A program made the position numbers and the translations under genes. From CAWCDJ01 sp963794265 (GTDB lineage: Bacteria; Acidobacteriota; Terriglobia; Bryobacterales; Bryobacteraceae): DNA of 64,000 nt. The stretch covers positions 186,001-250,000 of the forward strand of contig CAWCDJ010000004.1 of assembly GCA_963794265.1 (NCBI GenBank), read 5' to 3'. Shown in pieces: positions 33,844-43,611 of the stretch (within the stretch, counting starts at the first letter, position 1; every line of letters begins with the position of its first letter). Under the pieces are notes generated by a model. That model was not told the DNA's origin and ran no database searches. It worked only from the letters and a program-made list of their open reading frames with translations.

Positions 33844-34869
33844 TCAGTCTATCGAAATCTTGCGCAATAGCCGGAAATCGCTCAACATTCTTCCCGTCCC
33901 CAGGACCACAGAGGCCAGCGGATCGTCGGCAATCGACACCGGCAAGCCGGTTTCCTCGCGAATCCGCTTGTCGAGATTCTTCAGCAGCGCGCCGCCGCCC
34001 GTGAGCACGATGCCTCGGTCGCTGATATCGGCGCTCAGCTCGGGAGGCGTACGTTCGAGCGCCACCCGGATGGCATTGACGATGGTAGCCACACACTCGG
34101 AAAGCGACTCCCGGATCTCCGAGTCGTCGATCGAGATCGTGCGCGGCACGCCCTCGATGAGGTTGCGGCCCTTGATTTCCATGGTCAGCGGCTTATCGAG
34201 CGGGTAGGCGGACCCGACTTCGATTTTGATGGCTTCGGCCGTGCGTTCCCCGATCAGCAGGTTGTACTTGCGCTTGAGGAACTGCATGACGGCATCATCC
34301 ATCTCGTTTCCGGCAACCCGGACGGAGCGGGAGTAGACGATGCCGGAAAGAGAAATAACGGCAACGTCGGTGGTGCCGCCGCCGATATCGACCACCATGT
34401 TGCCGGAAGGTTCGGTGATGGGCAAGCCGGCGCCGATGGCGGCAACCATGGCCTGCTCCACCAGGTGGACTTCACTGGCTTTGGCGCGGTACGCCGAATC
34501 CATGACCGCGCGCTTTTCCACCTGCGTGATCTCGCTCGGTACGCCGATCACGATGCGGGGATGGACCAGCATCTTGCGGCCGTGCGCCTTCTGAATGAAG
34601 TAATTCAGCATGCGCTCGGTGACTTTGAAGTCGGCGATGACACCATCTTTCATCGGCTTGATCGCCACAATATTGCCGGGCGTGCGGCCCAGCATTTCCT
34701 TGGCTTCCTTACCGACCGCCTCCACCTCTCCGGTGTTTTTGTTGATTGCGACAATCGAGGGCTCGTTGACGACGATCCCTTTGCCCTTGGCGTAGACGAG
34801 CGTATTCGCCGTTCCCAGGTCAATCGCCAGATCCGAGGAAAACAAACTGAAAAGAGAGCGTAAATTCAT
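33844..34869 (-). CDS. mreB: Rod-shape actin homolog MreB
   Basis: 341 residues; forms membrane-associated filaments that direct wall synthesis. Actin-fold motifs: phosphate 1 IDLGTANTLVYAKGKG, phosphate 2 VDIGGGTTDVAVISL, and adenosine loop IVLTGGGALLKNLDKRI. An amphipathic N-terminus (MNLRSLFSLFSSD) may insert into the membrane. It is the first gene of the shape cluster, 50 bases before mreC. The 233 bases upstream contain a dispersed repeat and a 20-bp tandem repeat. Confidence 0.98.
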   Translation of the reverse strand: MNLRSLFSLFSSDLAIDLGTANTLVYAKGKGIVVNEPSIVAINKNTGEVEAVGKEAKEMLGRTPGNIVAIKPMKDGVIADFKVTERMLNYFIQKAHGRKMLVHPRIVIGVPSEITQVEKRAVMDSAYRAKASEVHLVEQAMVAAIGAGLPITEPSGNMVVDIGGGTTDVAVISLSGIVYSRSVRVAGNEMDDAVMQFLKRKYNLLIGERTAEAIKIEVGSAYPLDKPLTMEIKGRNLIEGVPRTISIDDSEIRESLSECVATIVNAIRVALERTPPELSADISDRGIVLTGGGALLKNLDKRIREETGLPVSIADDPLASVVLGTGRMLSDFRLLRKISID

Positions 34870-35020
34870 CGATTAATGGTATTTCACTTCGGGAAGGGAC
34901 AAGCTTCGGAACCGGAGCGAAGTCCTTTTGCATGGTAACACAACGCCTTTGGGGAATACTGTGGTCCCGCGATCCGGTGGACGGAGAAATCACATAAAAA
35001 AGTGGCGCGCGGCGGGGCTG

Positions 35021-35084
35021 CCCGCTCCCTCACGGTCGCGGCTCTGTGTCGAAAGGGTCGCGGGTCTGTGTCGAAAGAGTCTCG
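35021..35084. repeat. Dispersed repeat, copy 2, with a short tandem repeat
   Basis: The first 27 bp (35021-35047) are identical to 3881-3907. They continue into a tandem of TCTGTGTCGAAAG units (35043-35055 and 35065-35077). The copy lies between mreB and the fused hydrolase. Confidence 0.7.
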
Positions 35085-35102
35085 GCTCCTCGCTTCCTTC
35101 CG

Positions 35103-37043
35103 CTAATTTACCAGCATCCGGGCGATCCGCACGGCGTGGCCCCGGCTGCGGGAATCGGAACCGGCAGCCACGCGCATCACCAGTTCGTGGCGGCCGGGGC
35201 TCAGGTCGGCATCGAGCACGTACGCCCACGGAATGTGCAGGCCGGGGCTCCACTCGGTGAAGAGATTCCGCGTGCGCGCGGGGGCACCGTCGATGGTGTA
35301 CTCGACCGAGCCGGCGTCCGGACCCGCGGCCACGAAGATTCCGACTGCCGTGCCTTCGAACACGAAGCGACAGGCCTCGCCGGGCGTCTCCGAGACCAGC
35401 ATGGGGACGTGTACGAAGCCCTGGCGGGTTCCGGCTTCATCGTGCGGCACCCAATCCGGATCGATCCGCCAGCCCGAGACTTCATGAATATCGACCAGGC
35501 GCCCGCGGAAGTAGCTGTTCCGGTCGATCGGCACGGGCACGGCCCAGGCTTCGAGCGGACCGGTCAGCATCGGCGGCTGCTTCCAGGCGGCATCGAACAG
35601 CCGCCCGATGGAACGTGCATATACCGTCATACCGAAGGGCGCCGGATGCAGACCGCGGAAATCCTTCTCCCAGGTGAATTCGCCGGCATCGATGCGTTCG
35701 GTAATTTCGCGCGCCAGGTCGATGGACGGAACGGCGTACCGCTCCGCCACACGCTCGTGGGAGGCGATGACCTCGGGTGTCCGGCCGGCGCGGATCGCCT
35801 GCATTTTGTCCGGATCCACGAAGTGGAGCATGACGATGTCGAGATTCGGCGCCAGCAGCCGCGCGTGCCGAACCACACCCTCCATGCCGCGCACCTGCTC
35901 GCGGGGAGGAAGGTAATTGGTGGAATCGTTGACCGCAGCCTCCACGAACAGGAGATCCACCGGGCCGCGGCCGAACACGTCGCGGACCAGGCGGAACGCG
36001 CCGGGGGTGGAGCCGGTCGAGGCGATTCCCGCGTTCACGAAATCGAATGCCGTCCGCGGGAAACGCGCGGCCAAGTGTTCGCAAACGAGGTCGCGCCAGC
36101 CCTTCATCTCGGTGATGGAACCGCCCAGGAAGACCACCCGCGCCGGGCCGCCCGCGTTGAAGCGGCGCCACGAATTGCGCAGCCCGCCCCGCAACTCGAA
36201 ATATTCACGGCCGTGCGGTGTCATACCGGTGCCCGTGAGCCGTTCCCTTCCGGGCGTGTGGGCCAGGATGAAGTTGACGATGCGGCCTGGGGAATCCAGC
36301 GGAAAATGATGCCCGTTCAGGCTGTCGGGCATGCCGGTGTTGCGGTAGACCTCGATGGCGCCGCCGGCCTCGCGGTAGCGGGCGGCAAACACGTCCGTGT
36401 TTTCGGATGGAGGCACCAGGTGGTCGCGGTCGCTGACCACGTGCAGAATCGGAATGCGGCGCGCGGCGAGCGGCTGCACTTCGCCGATGGGATTGGTCAT
36501 CCGCTCTTCGGAGCCGTATGCCCGCAGCGCCTCCTGCCAGTCGGGCGCGCTGCCGAGCCCCTTCCCCCTGCCGCCGGGCCAACTGTTCATATCGCAGACC
36601 GGCGATTCGCAGTAGACGCAACCGACTCGTTCCGGATGCTTCGCGGCCCAGTTATACAGGAACAGGGCGCCGCGGCTGACGCCTTCGAACGCCGCCTTCG
36701 GGGATAATCCGAAGGTTTTCGTCACATAATCGTAGAAACCATCCCAAGCCGCCACGGCTTCCGGATTGCCGAAGATATTCGGCAGGTCCAGGTAGGCCAG
36801 GTGGAACCCCTTGGAGAGCAGCGCGATGGCAGGTTCCGGGTGATACTCGGGGAACCGCGCGCGCCACAGCCAGGCATTGGACGGATGCACATTGCGAGGC
36901 ACGACGACGTAACCGCCGTGGCCGCCGACGGTAAACTCGCGTTTCTCGTAGCCGTTCCAAAGCGCTGGAGCGGCAGGCGCCTGCGCGAGCAGCGCCGGAG
37001 CCGCTACCGAGGCCAGGAAGCCGCGCCGCGAGAGTTCAGCCAC
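35103..37043 (-). CDS. Exported fusion of alpha/beta-hydrolase and SGNH hydrolase
   Basis: 646 residues from a GTG at 37043 that overlaps the metH stop. The Tat-like signal is ELSRRGFLASVAAPALLAQA. Domain 1 (about 30-265) has an esterase-type nucleophile elbow GVSRGALF and SDRDHLVPP. Domain 2 (about 290-490) is SGNH/GDSL: VVFLGGSITEMKGW (block I), VEAAVNDST (block III) and DFRGLHPAPFG (block V, Asp/His). A C-terminal beta domain (500-646, FVFEGTAVGIFVAAGPDAGS) resembles the carbohydrate-esterase 2 or SGNH-linked jelly roll. It probably removes acyl groups from extracellular polysaccharide. Two different hydrolase folds in one chain is unusual. Confidence 0.8.
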   Translation of the reverse strand: MAELSRRGFLASVAAPALLAQAPAAPALWNGYEKREFTVGGHGGYVVVPRNVHPSNAWLWRARFPEYHPEPAIALLSKGFHLAYLDLPNIFGNPEAVAAWDGFYDYVTKTFGLSPKAAFEGVSRGALFLYNWAAKHPERVGCVYCESPVCDMNSWPGGRGKGLGSAPDWQEALRAYGSEERMTNPIGEVQPLAARRIPILHVVSDRDHLVPPSENTDVFAARYREAGGAIEVYRNTGMPDSLNGHHFPLDSPGRIVNFILAHTPGRERLTGTGMTPHGREYFELRGGLRNSWRRFNAGGPARVVFLGGSITEMKGWRDLVCEHLAARFPRTAFDFVNAGIASTGSTPGAFRLVRDVFGRGPVDLLFVEAAVNDSTNYLPPREQVRGMEGVVRHARLLAPNLDIVMLHFVDPDKMQAIRAGRTPEVIASHERVAERYAVPSIDLAREITERIDAGEFTWEKDFRGLHPAPFGMTVYARSIGRLFDAAWKQPPMLTGPLEAWAVPVPIDRNSYFRGRLVDIHEVSGWRIDPDWVPHDEAGTRQGFVHVPMLVSETPGEACRFVFEGTAVGIFVAAGPDAGSVEYTIDGAPARTRNLFTEWSPGLHIPWAYVLDADLSPGRHELVMRVAAGSDSRSRGHAVRIARMLVN

Positions 37044-40000
37044 GAGTCTCCTCGTCCTCCTCGGCCGTGAAGTAGACACAATCCGGGTGGTGGAACACCA
37101 GCGCGCTGACGCTGGCCTCCGGCTCCATCATCATGCCTTCGGTCAGCCGCACGCCGATCTGTTCGGGCTCGAGCAATTTCCAGATGCCCTGCTGGTCGTC
37201 GAGGTTGGGGCAGGCCGGATATCCGAAGCTGTAGCGCTTGCCGTGGTACTTCGACGTGAAGCGGTCGTGCATGGTCAGGGTCGGCGGGTCGGGGAAGCCC
37301 CAATCTTCGCGGATGCGGCGATGCAGCCATTCCGCGGTGGCTTCGGCGGTCTCGATGGCCAGCGCCTGTATGGCGTGCGCCTTGAAAAACTCGCCGGCCT
37401 GTTTCCACTCTTCGGAGCGCTCCCGCACGCAGGCGCCGGCGGTCACCACAAACAGGGCCAGATGGTCGCGGCGCGCTTCGTCTGGTTCCAGAATGTAATC
37501 GCTCAGACAAAGGCCGCCGGAACGGCGCTGACGTCCGAAGCGGAAGGTGTGGACGGGCGACTCGCCGCCGGGGGCGAACAGGTGGATCGCGTTGCCTTCC
37601 CGCACGGCTTCGAAGAACTGCCACACGGCCTTCACCTTCAGGAACTCCGCGGCTTCGCGTTTCACTGCTTCCAGGTTGTGAAAGAGCTCGAGCGCTTTGG
37701 ACTCCCGTTCCGCCAGCGCTTTCTCGAAGTTGCCCTTATATCCCAGGTGCCGGCCGTAAAGCATGAACGGATTGATGTAGCTCCAGACCTCGGCCAGGTG
37801 CGGCACGTCCCGCACTTTGCGGTCGAGATAGGGGGTGGCGGGAATCGGGATATCGGTGCGTACCTTGGGACTGCGCCCGGTTGCGAGCGGCTCGGCGGCA
37901 GCCGGCGCGGGCACCGCGGGCGGTTCCGTTCCCGCAGACCGGTGTGCGGCCAGCACCGCTTCCCGTTCGGCGGGGTTCACGATGCGGTTCATCAGGCTCA
38001 ACCCGGTCATCGCATCCTTGGCGTAGCACACGGCTTGGCCGTAGGCGGGCGCGATTTTCGTTCGCGTGAATTTCTCGGAAAGCGCCGCGCCGCCCACCAG
38101 CAGGGGCACGGCGATGCCCGCGTCTTTGAGGTCGGTCGCGGTGATCACCATCTGCTGCGTGCTCTTCACCAGCAGGCCGGAGAGGCCGATGGCGTCGGGA
38201 CGGTGCTCCTGGCAGGCGCGGATCAGGATATCGGGCGGCACCTTGATCCCCAGGTTCACCACCTGGTAGCCGTTGTTCGCCAGAATGATCTCGACCAGGT
38301 TCTTGCCGATATCGTGGACGTCGCCCTTCACCGTCGCCAGGATCACCTTGCCGCGCGCCGACGATTCGGACTTCTCCATGAACTGTTCCAGGTGGGTCAC
38401 CGCGGCCTTCATGGCCTCGGCCGATTGCAGCACCTCCGCCACGATCAATTCGTTGTTGTTGAAGAGCCGGCCGACCTCGTTCATTCCCGCCATCAGTGGA
38501 CCGTTGATGATATCGAGCGGCGCGGCGCCCTCGGCCCGCTTGCGGTCGAGATCGGGGACGAGCCCGTCCCTGGTGCCTTCGACGATGTAGCGGGCCAGGC
38601 GCTGATCGAGCGGCAGGTCTTCGGCGCGATGCTTCTCGCGCTTTCCCGCCTTGCGTGCGTAATCGGTGATGGCGGCGATGTGCCACTGGTTGATGGCGGC
38701 CTTCTGCCCGGGTGTCTGCTCGCGCCAGTCTTCGGGCGCGGTGCGCAGCGCTTCCTCTTCGGCATCCACCGGCGGCAGGTTGAACAGCAGGTTCTCGGCA
38801 AGCCGCCGCTCCTCTTGCGGTATGGAGGCGAAGCGCTCCAGTTTCTCGGCGTTCACGATGGCGAGGTCAAGCCCCGCCTTGGTGCAGTAATAAAGGAAGA
38901 CCGAGTTCACCACCTCGCGCGCCGAAGCCGGCAACCCGAAAGAGATGTTCGAGATTCCCAGCACGGTCTTGACCAGGGGCAGCCGTTCCTTCACCAGCCG
39001 GATGCCTTCGATGGTTTCGACAGCCGCGCCGATATAGTTGGCGTCGCCGGTGGCGCAGGGGAAAACCAGCGGGTCGACGATGATGTCCTCGGGGGCGATG
39101 CCGTACTTTTCCGTCAGCAGGTGGAAGGACCGCTCCGCGATCTCCACCTTTCGCTCGCGGGTGAAGGCCTGCGCCTGGATCTTGTCCTCGTCGATCGACC
39201 CCACCACCAGGGCCGCGCCGTACCTGCGCGCCAGCGGGCACACGCGCTCGAATTTTTCTTCGCCGTCTTCCAGGTTGACGGAATTGATGATGCTCTTGCC
39301 CTGGCACCAGGTGAGCGAAAGTTCCAGCGCCTTCGGATCGGTGGTGTCGATCATGACGGGCGCCTTGATTTTGCGGATCAGGCGGTCATAGAAGGGGTCG
39401 ATATCCTGCAGTTCGTCGCGGTCGGCGCTCTGCAGGCAGACATCGACGATGTGCGCGCCATTTTTCACCTGCCGCCGCGCGATTTCGGTGGCCTCCTCCC
39501 ACTTCTCTTCGGCTACCAGGTTCTTAAAGAGGCGCGACCCGATCACGTTGGTGCGCTCGCCGACGATCAGCGGCCGGTTGCTCTCCTCGGCTTCCACCAG
39601 CTCGATTCCCGAGTAGTACGCGCGGTGGGCGGCGGTCCCTAAAGGCCGCGGCCGCTTGCCGTCGACCATCTGGGCAATCGCCCGGATGTGCGCGTCGGTG
39701 GTGCCGCAACAGCCGCCGACCATGTTCAGCCAACCGTGATCGATGAACCGTTCGAGCTGCGACGCAAGGGTCGTGGGCGTCTCGAGGTATTTGCCTTCCT
39801 CGTTCGGCAGCCCGGCATTCGGGTAGCAGGACACGCGCACGGGCGACATCCCGGCGACCGTCCGGATGTGGTCCGTCATCAGCTCCGGCCCGGTGGCGCA
39901 ATTCAGCCCGATGGAGATCAGGTCGGCATGCGCGATGGAGGCGACGAAGGCGTCGGCGGTCTGCCCCGCGAGCATGGTGCCGCTCAACTCGATGGTGCCG

Positions 40001-40614
40001 GAAACCATGGTGGGGATGGGGCGGCCCAGCTCGCCGCGCAGGCGGTCGATGGCCAGGAGCGCGGCCTTCACGCTGCGGGTGTCATTGCAGGTCTCGACCA
40101 GCAGGACATCCGCGCCGCCGTCGAGCAAGCCGCGCGCCTGTTCGTAATAAGCCTCCATCAACGCCGGAAACGTGATGCCGCCGACCACCGTGATGGCCTT
40201 GGTGGTGGGGCCCATCGAGCCGGCGACAAAACGCGGACGCGCTGTGCTCGAAAATTCCTCCGCCGCCTGGCGCGCCAGGCGCGCCGCGATCACGCTCAAC
40301 TCGTAGGCGCGTTCCTGCTGGCCGTATTCGCCGAGGGAAACGCGCGTGCCGTTGAACGTGTTGGTCTCCACCATGTCGGACCCCGCGCGGAAGTAAGCGC
40401 GGTGGATTCCAAGCACCACGTCCGGCCGGTTGAGCAGGAGCATCTCATTGCAGCCTTCGAGCGCGGGTCCGCCGAAATCCCCGGCCGTGAGGTGCTGCTG
40501 TTGCAGCATGGTCCCCATAGCCCCATCGAGCACGAGGACACGTTGGTTCAGGATCTCGGCGAGCGCCAGCCGGCGCTCCTCAGGCGTAGTCATAGAGAGG
40601 GTGGCTCTTTTCAT
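37036..40614 (-). CDS. metH: Cobalamin-dependent methionine synthase
   Basis: 1192 residues. It transfers a methyl group from methyltetrahydrofolate to homocysteine via cobalamin. In order: homocysteine domain with LNCATGPE and VGGCCGTTDAHI; pterin domain opening ERTNVIGSRLFKNLV (about 355); cap; B12-binding domain with DVHDIGKNLVEIIL (His ligand, about 770) and GLSGLLVKS; and reactivation domain with CLSDYILEPDEA and RYSFGYPACP. It is a little shorter than the 1227 residues of the Escherichia coli enzyme and complete. The start could also be the ATG at 40593. No clear B12 riboswitch was seen upstream. The hydrolase gene starts within its last codons. Confidence 0.97.
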   Translation of the reverse strand: MKRATLSMTTPEERRLALAEILNQRVLVLDGAMGTMLQQQHLTAGDFGGPALEGCNEMLLLNRPDVVLGIHRAYFRAGSDMVETNTFNGTRVSLGEYGQQERAYELSVIAARLARQAAEEFSSTARPRFVAGSMGPTTKAITVVGGITFPALMEAYYEQARGLLDGGADVLLVETCNDTRSVKAALLAIDRLRGELGRPIPTMVSGTIELSGTMLAGQTADAFVASIAHADLISIGLNCATGPELMTDHIRTVAGMSPVRVSCYPNAGLPNEEGKYLETPTTLASQLERFIDHGWLNMVGGCCGTTDAHIRAIAQMVDGKRPRPLGTAAHRAYYSGIELVEAEESNRPLIVGERTNVIGSRLFKNLVAEEKWEEATEIARRQVKNGAHIVDVCLQSADRDELQDIDPFYDRLIRKIKAPVMIDTTDPKALELSLTWCQGKSIINSVNLEDGEEKFERVCPLARRYGAALVVGSIDEDKIQAQAFTRERKVEIAERSFHLLTEKYGIAPEDIIVDPLVFPCATGDANYIGAAVETIEGIRLVKERLPLVKTVLGISNISFGLPASAREVVNSVFLYYCTKAGLDLAIVNAEKLERFASIPQEERRLAENLLFNLPPVDAEEEALRTAPEDWREQTPGQKAAINQWHIAAITDYARKAGKREKHRAEDLPLDQRLARYIVEGTRDGLVPDLDRKRAEGAAPLDIINGPLMAGMNEVGRLFNNNELIVAEVLQSAEAMKAAVTHLEQFMEKSESSARGKVILATVKGDVHDIGKNLVEIILANNGYQVVNLGIKVPPDILIRACQEHRPDAIGLSGLLVKSTQQMVITATDLKDAGIAVPLLVGGAALSEKFTRTKIAPAYGQAVCYAKDAMTGLSLMNRIVNPAEREAVLAAHRSAGTEPPAVPAPAAAEPLATGRSPKVRTDIPIPATPYLDRKVRDVPHLAEVWSYINPFMLYGRHLGYKGNFEKALAERESKALELFHNLEAVKREAAEFLKVKAVWQFFEAVREGNAIHLFAPGGESPVHTFRFGRQRRSGGLCLSDYILEPDEARRDHLALFVVTAGACVRERSEEWKQAGEFFKAHAIQALAIETAEATAEWLHRRIREDWGFPDPPTLTMHDRFTSKYHGKRYSFGYPACPNLDDQQGIWKLLEPEQIGVRLTEGMMMEPEASVSALVFHHPDCVYFTAEEDEETRG

Positions 40615-40692
40615 CTTAGAGGAAAATGAACGGGCGCCGCCGAAACCCGGCCTCCGCGCGTACCGTGACCGCAGCGGTTATGCTTGAAGGTA

Positions 40693-41514
40693 ATGAAACA
40701 TGCCAATTTGTTCCGTATCGGGGTAGCCGTGCTGGGCCTTTCGGCCGCGCTGCCCGCGCTGGCCGACACGCAATTCCGCGTGCGCCAGATGACTCGCAAT
40801 GACGTACCGCCCGGCAAGGGCCAGTGCGACATTCGCCTGCAGGTCGACAACGAAGTGGAAGTTTCCGTTCGCCGGGACAACGTGTCGATTCGCACGCTAT
40901 CGGGGCGGGATGCTTACGACGATGGCTCGGAGTGCAATGCTCCCCTGCCCGATCGCGACGTCCGGGATTTCCAGTTTGACGTCATCGAACGGCGCGGCGA
41001 CATTCGTCTGGTCGCCGAGCCTTCGCGGCGCGACGGCTTTGCCGCTATCGTTCACATCCGCGACACTTCGGGCGGACAGGGGCGCTACCATTTCCGCCTG
41101 ACCTGGGCCATGACGGGCGGCGATTCGCGGCCGCGCCGCGATTACGACGAACGCCCGCAGGGGGCGCCGCCGGTCGCGGGGTTCGCCTGGAACAACACGA
41201 TCGACTTCCACGGCAACGGGCGCGGAGTGGCGACGCTCAACAACTTCGACCGGCGGCTCTTGAATTGCAACATCAACATCGACCGCAGCGGCCGGATTGT
41301 GGTTAGCTTCCGGACCGATCACGGCCAGATGAACTACAGCGGCAGGGTGACCAACCGCGAAGGAGACCGCCTGCGTGCGGACGTGGTGTCGGAAGATGGC
41401 CGCCTGCGTGGGCCGATGTTCATTTCGACCGACGGCCGCGACGACGTCAACCGCGTCACGCTCGAGGCCACGGATGGCCGCGACCGCCTGCGGCTGAATT
41501 GGGACCGGCGTTAA
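40693..41514 (+). CDS. Exported protein of unknown function (273 aa)
   Basis: ATG at 40693 with GAAGG close by. The signal peptide is MKHANLFRIGVAVLGLSAAL ending PALAD. The mature protein has an N-terminal beta-rich half (VDNEVEVSVRRDNVSIRTLS), a linker with YDERPQGAPP, and a second half (FAWNNTIDFHGNGRGVATLN ... FRTDHGQMNYSGRVTNREGD). The second half looks like a small beta-sandwich repeated in other acidobacterial exported proteins. No catalytic motif was seen. Divergent from metH over about 78 bases. Confidence 0.75.
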   Translation: MKHANLFRIGVAVLGLSAALPALADTQFRVRQMTRNDVPPGKGQCDIRLQVDNEVEVSVRRDNVSIRTLSGRDAYDDGSECNAPLPDRDVRDFQFDVIERRGDIRLVAEPSRRDGFAAIVHIRDTSGGQGRYHFRLTWAMTGGDSRPRRDYDERPQGAPPVAGFAWNNTIDFHGNGRGVATLNNFDRRLLNCNINIDRSGRIVVSFRTDHGQMNYSGRVTNREGDRLRADVVSEDGRLRGPMFISTDGRDDVNRVTLEATDGRDRLRLNWDRR

Positions 41515-41520
41515 GTTAGG

Positions 41521-41546
41521 GCCGACCCGGCCTTCGCCGGGTCGGC
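41521..41546. terminator. Bidirectional hairpin terminator
   Basis: A perfect 11-bp stem (41521-41531 with 41536-41546) with a CTTC loop lies between two convergent genes. Confidence 0.75.
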
Positions 41547-41567
41547 TGGACAGGCGGGAAGGCTATC

Positions 41568-43415
41568 TTACTTGATCGGGATGATCGCCTGCTGATTATC
41601 CGAGTAGTCGGTAGAGATCTCCAGGGTGTGGTCGCCGGTGCTCAATCCGCTGGGGATCGTCACGTTGATCTGATATAACGCTCCGAAGCCCGGCGCCAGG
41701 CCCGAGAAGAGCACCTGGGCACTTACTCCGTCAATATAGACAGCCACCGCATTATCGGTAGTGCTGAGGGTGGTAGTGGAGGCCGCCGCTCCAGCGGTCA
41801 CGGGAGGGGTGACGGTGCCAAGCCCGCTGCAGTAGATCTGAATGGCTTCGCCGGCTGTGGCCGGGTTAGCCTCCGTGACAATCGCACCGGTCGAGTTGTG
41901 GATCATGGCGCCGACGCCGATGCCGCCCGGGGTCGGATAGGTGTAGACGCCCGGGTCCGTCGGACCGCTATACACATAAGTGGTGTTCGGAATGCCGGTC
42001 ACCTGAACCTGGAGCATGGTTCCATCCGAAGGCGCCGAGTACGGAATGACCGCATCGATTTGTGTCGGGCTCACAAAATAGACGGGCGCCGCCGTGCCGT
42101 TGATCATCACCTGCACACCGCCTAGCGAGGCGGGGAAAGGCAACCCCGCGGTCAGCGTGCTGTTGGTGAAGCCGTTGCCGTAGAGGGTGATGAATTCGCC
42201 GGGGGCGAAGGACGTGGTGAACGGGATGCTGCTGGCGGCATTCACGATGCCCTGGGGATTCAGGTAATTGCCAGTGAGGTTCATCGGGATCGATTTCGAG
42301 TAAACCTGCAGGAAGTAGTCGGACCCGCGGCCCGCGCCGATCACGAAGTTTCCACCCGCGCCTTCCGCCCAATAGGAACCGCTGAGGGCTTCGATGCCGT
42401 TGGCGTCGAAACTGAACTGGTCGTAGAGGGTGTAGTCGTATGAATCGAACCCGTCTTGGTTGATGCGCTGGTGCGCAAGCTCATCGAGTTGCGCGTCTAG
42501 GATGTTCGATGCCCCCTCCTCGCTGTAAATGCCGCCGGAAGTCGGATCGATATAGTTTTCCAGGTCGGCGGTGAAATAGATTCCGCTGGGGGCGGTGGTG
42601 GAAGCTTTGATGCCCACGATGATGTCATAGGCGGTGGCGCCGCCGGCGATGAATACGTTCCCGTCGGGGGAGACGTACAGCGTCTTGTTTCCGCTCAACA
42701 GGGTGTTGGCGGCCGTGACTCCGCCGGGCGCCGGAAAAGTCATCGTGCCGGTGTCGTTAGCGGTCAAAGTGTAAGTGGCCCCGCTGCTGGTCTGGGTAGT
42801 GTCGGCGTTATTCAGGCTCTGCGCCGTGCCAGTGATGGTCACGTTGCCCAAATTGCCGGCCCCATCGGCCGAAAGGTTGAAGAATGTGTCGCGGGTCTGG
42901 GTAAAATCGCCGCCCAGAAACTCCAGGCTGGCCACCCGGTAGGTGCCGTTCAGCGTGGAGTTGGACCCGTTCGAAGCCGCTTTGACGGCCACAAACAAAT
43001 CAGAGTACAGCGTATCCGTGCTGCTGGCGGTGATGTACCCGTTGCCCAGGCCGCCGTAAAGGACGGTGGTGGCCGTATTGAGCACCGTGGTGCTGGTCGG
43101 GTCGAACGGATTGGTCATCTGGATCATGCCGTTCGAGAGCACAGTGTATTGCCCACTGGTTAAGAACTTCAGAGTGTGATCGCTGGTGGAGGCGGAGGCA
43201 CCGGCGCCGCTGACGGTGAATCCGCCGTTCCCGTCGAACGTAAACGTGCCGGAAAAGCTGACCGCGCTATCGGCCGGAGCCGAGTTGACTCCGAGATAGC
43301 GCACATTATAAGCGCCGGAAAGCGATGCCTGGGTGGGAGGTTGAGCAAGTGAAATTCCCGCCGCGGCGAGCATACCGGCCGCGAAGACTGCAACAGAAAG
43401 CCAATGGCGTACCAT
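41568..43415 (-). CDS. Exported protein with Solibacter-type TIGR03437 C-terminal domain
   Basis: 615 residues from an ATG at 43415 (signal SVAVFAAGMLAAAGISLAQ). Residues 30-370 are beta-rich and Ser/Thr-rich with FDGNGGFTVSG-type repeats. Residues about 385-615 match the C-terminal domain named for its expansion in Solibacter: GIVNAASSIPFTTSFAPGEF, ITLYGNGFT, VMINGTAAPVYFVSPTQIDA, VIPYSAP, IYCSGLGTVTPPV and LYQINVTIPSGLSTGDHTL. The domain is probably Ig-like and at the cell surface. It is the best lineage marker in the window. The role is unknown. Confidence 0.85.
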   Translation of the reverse strand: MVRHWLSVAVFAAGMLAAAGISLAQPPTQASLSGAYNVRYLGVNSAPADSAVSFSGTFTFDGNGGFTVSGAGASASTSDHTLKFLTSGQYTVLSNGMIQMTNPFDPTSTTVLNTATTVLYGGLGNGYITASSTDTLYSDLFVAVKAASNGSNSTLNGTYRVASLEFLGGDFTQTRDTFFNLSADGAGNLGNVTITGTAQSLNNADTTQTSSGATYTLTANDTGTMTFPAPGGVTAANTLLSGNKTLYVSPDGNVFIAGGATAYDIIVGIKASTTAPSGIYFTADLENYIDPTSGGIYSEEGASNILDAQLDELAHQRINQDGFDSYDYTLYDQFSFDANGIEALSGSYWAEGAGGNFVIGAGRGSDYFLQVYSKSIPMNLTGNYLNPQGIVNAASSIPFTTSFAPGEFITLYGNGFTNSTLTAGLPFPASLGGVQVMINGTAAPVYFVSPTQIDAVIPYSAPSDGTMLQVQVTGIPNTTYVYSGPTDPGVYTYPTPGGIGVGAMIHNSTGAIVTEANPATAGEAIQIYCSGLGTVTPPVTAGAAASTTTLSTTDNAVAVYIDGVSAQVLFSGLAPGFGALYQINVTIPSGLSTGDHTLEISTDYSDNQQAIIPIK

Positions 43416-43611
43416 GATGGCATCATACCAGCAGGGGCGCCCCCCGCGGTGGCGGCCCGCTCCGTGACACGCCGTACATGCCCGGGCGATTGCGGGCCCG
43501 CCTACTTGGTTTTTCCCCCCGCAAATACCTTGTCCGCATGGTAGCGCGCGCCGCGCCCGAGACATCCAAAAAGACAGGTGAAACAAAATCAGAGAGAGGA
43601 GCAAATCAAAA

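Noticed and set aside
40615..40692. Cobalamin riboswitch upstream of metH
   Set aside because: The gap to the divergent gene is under 80 bases and has no B12-box-like motif.
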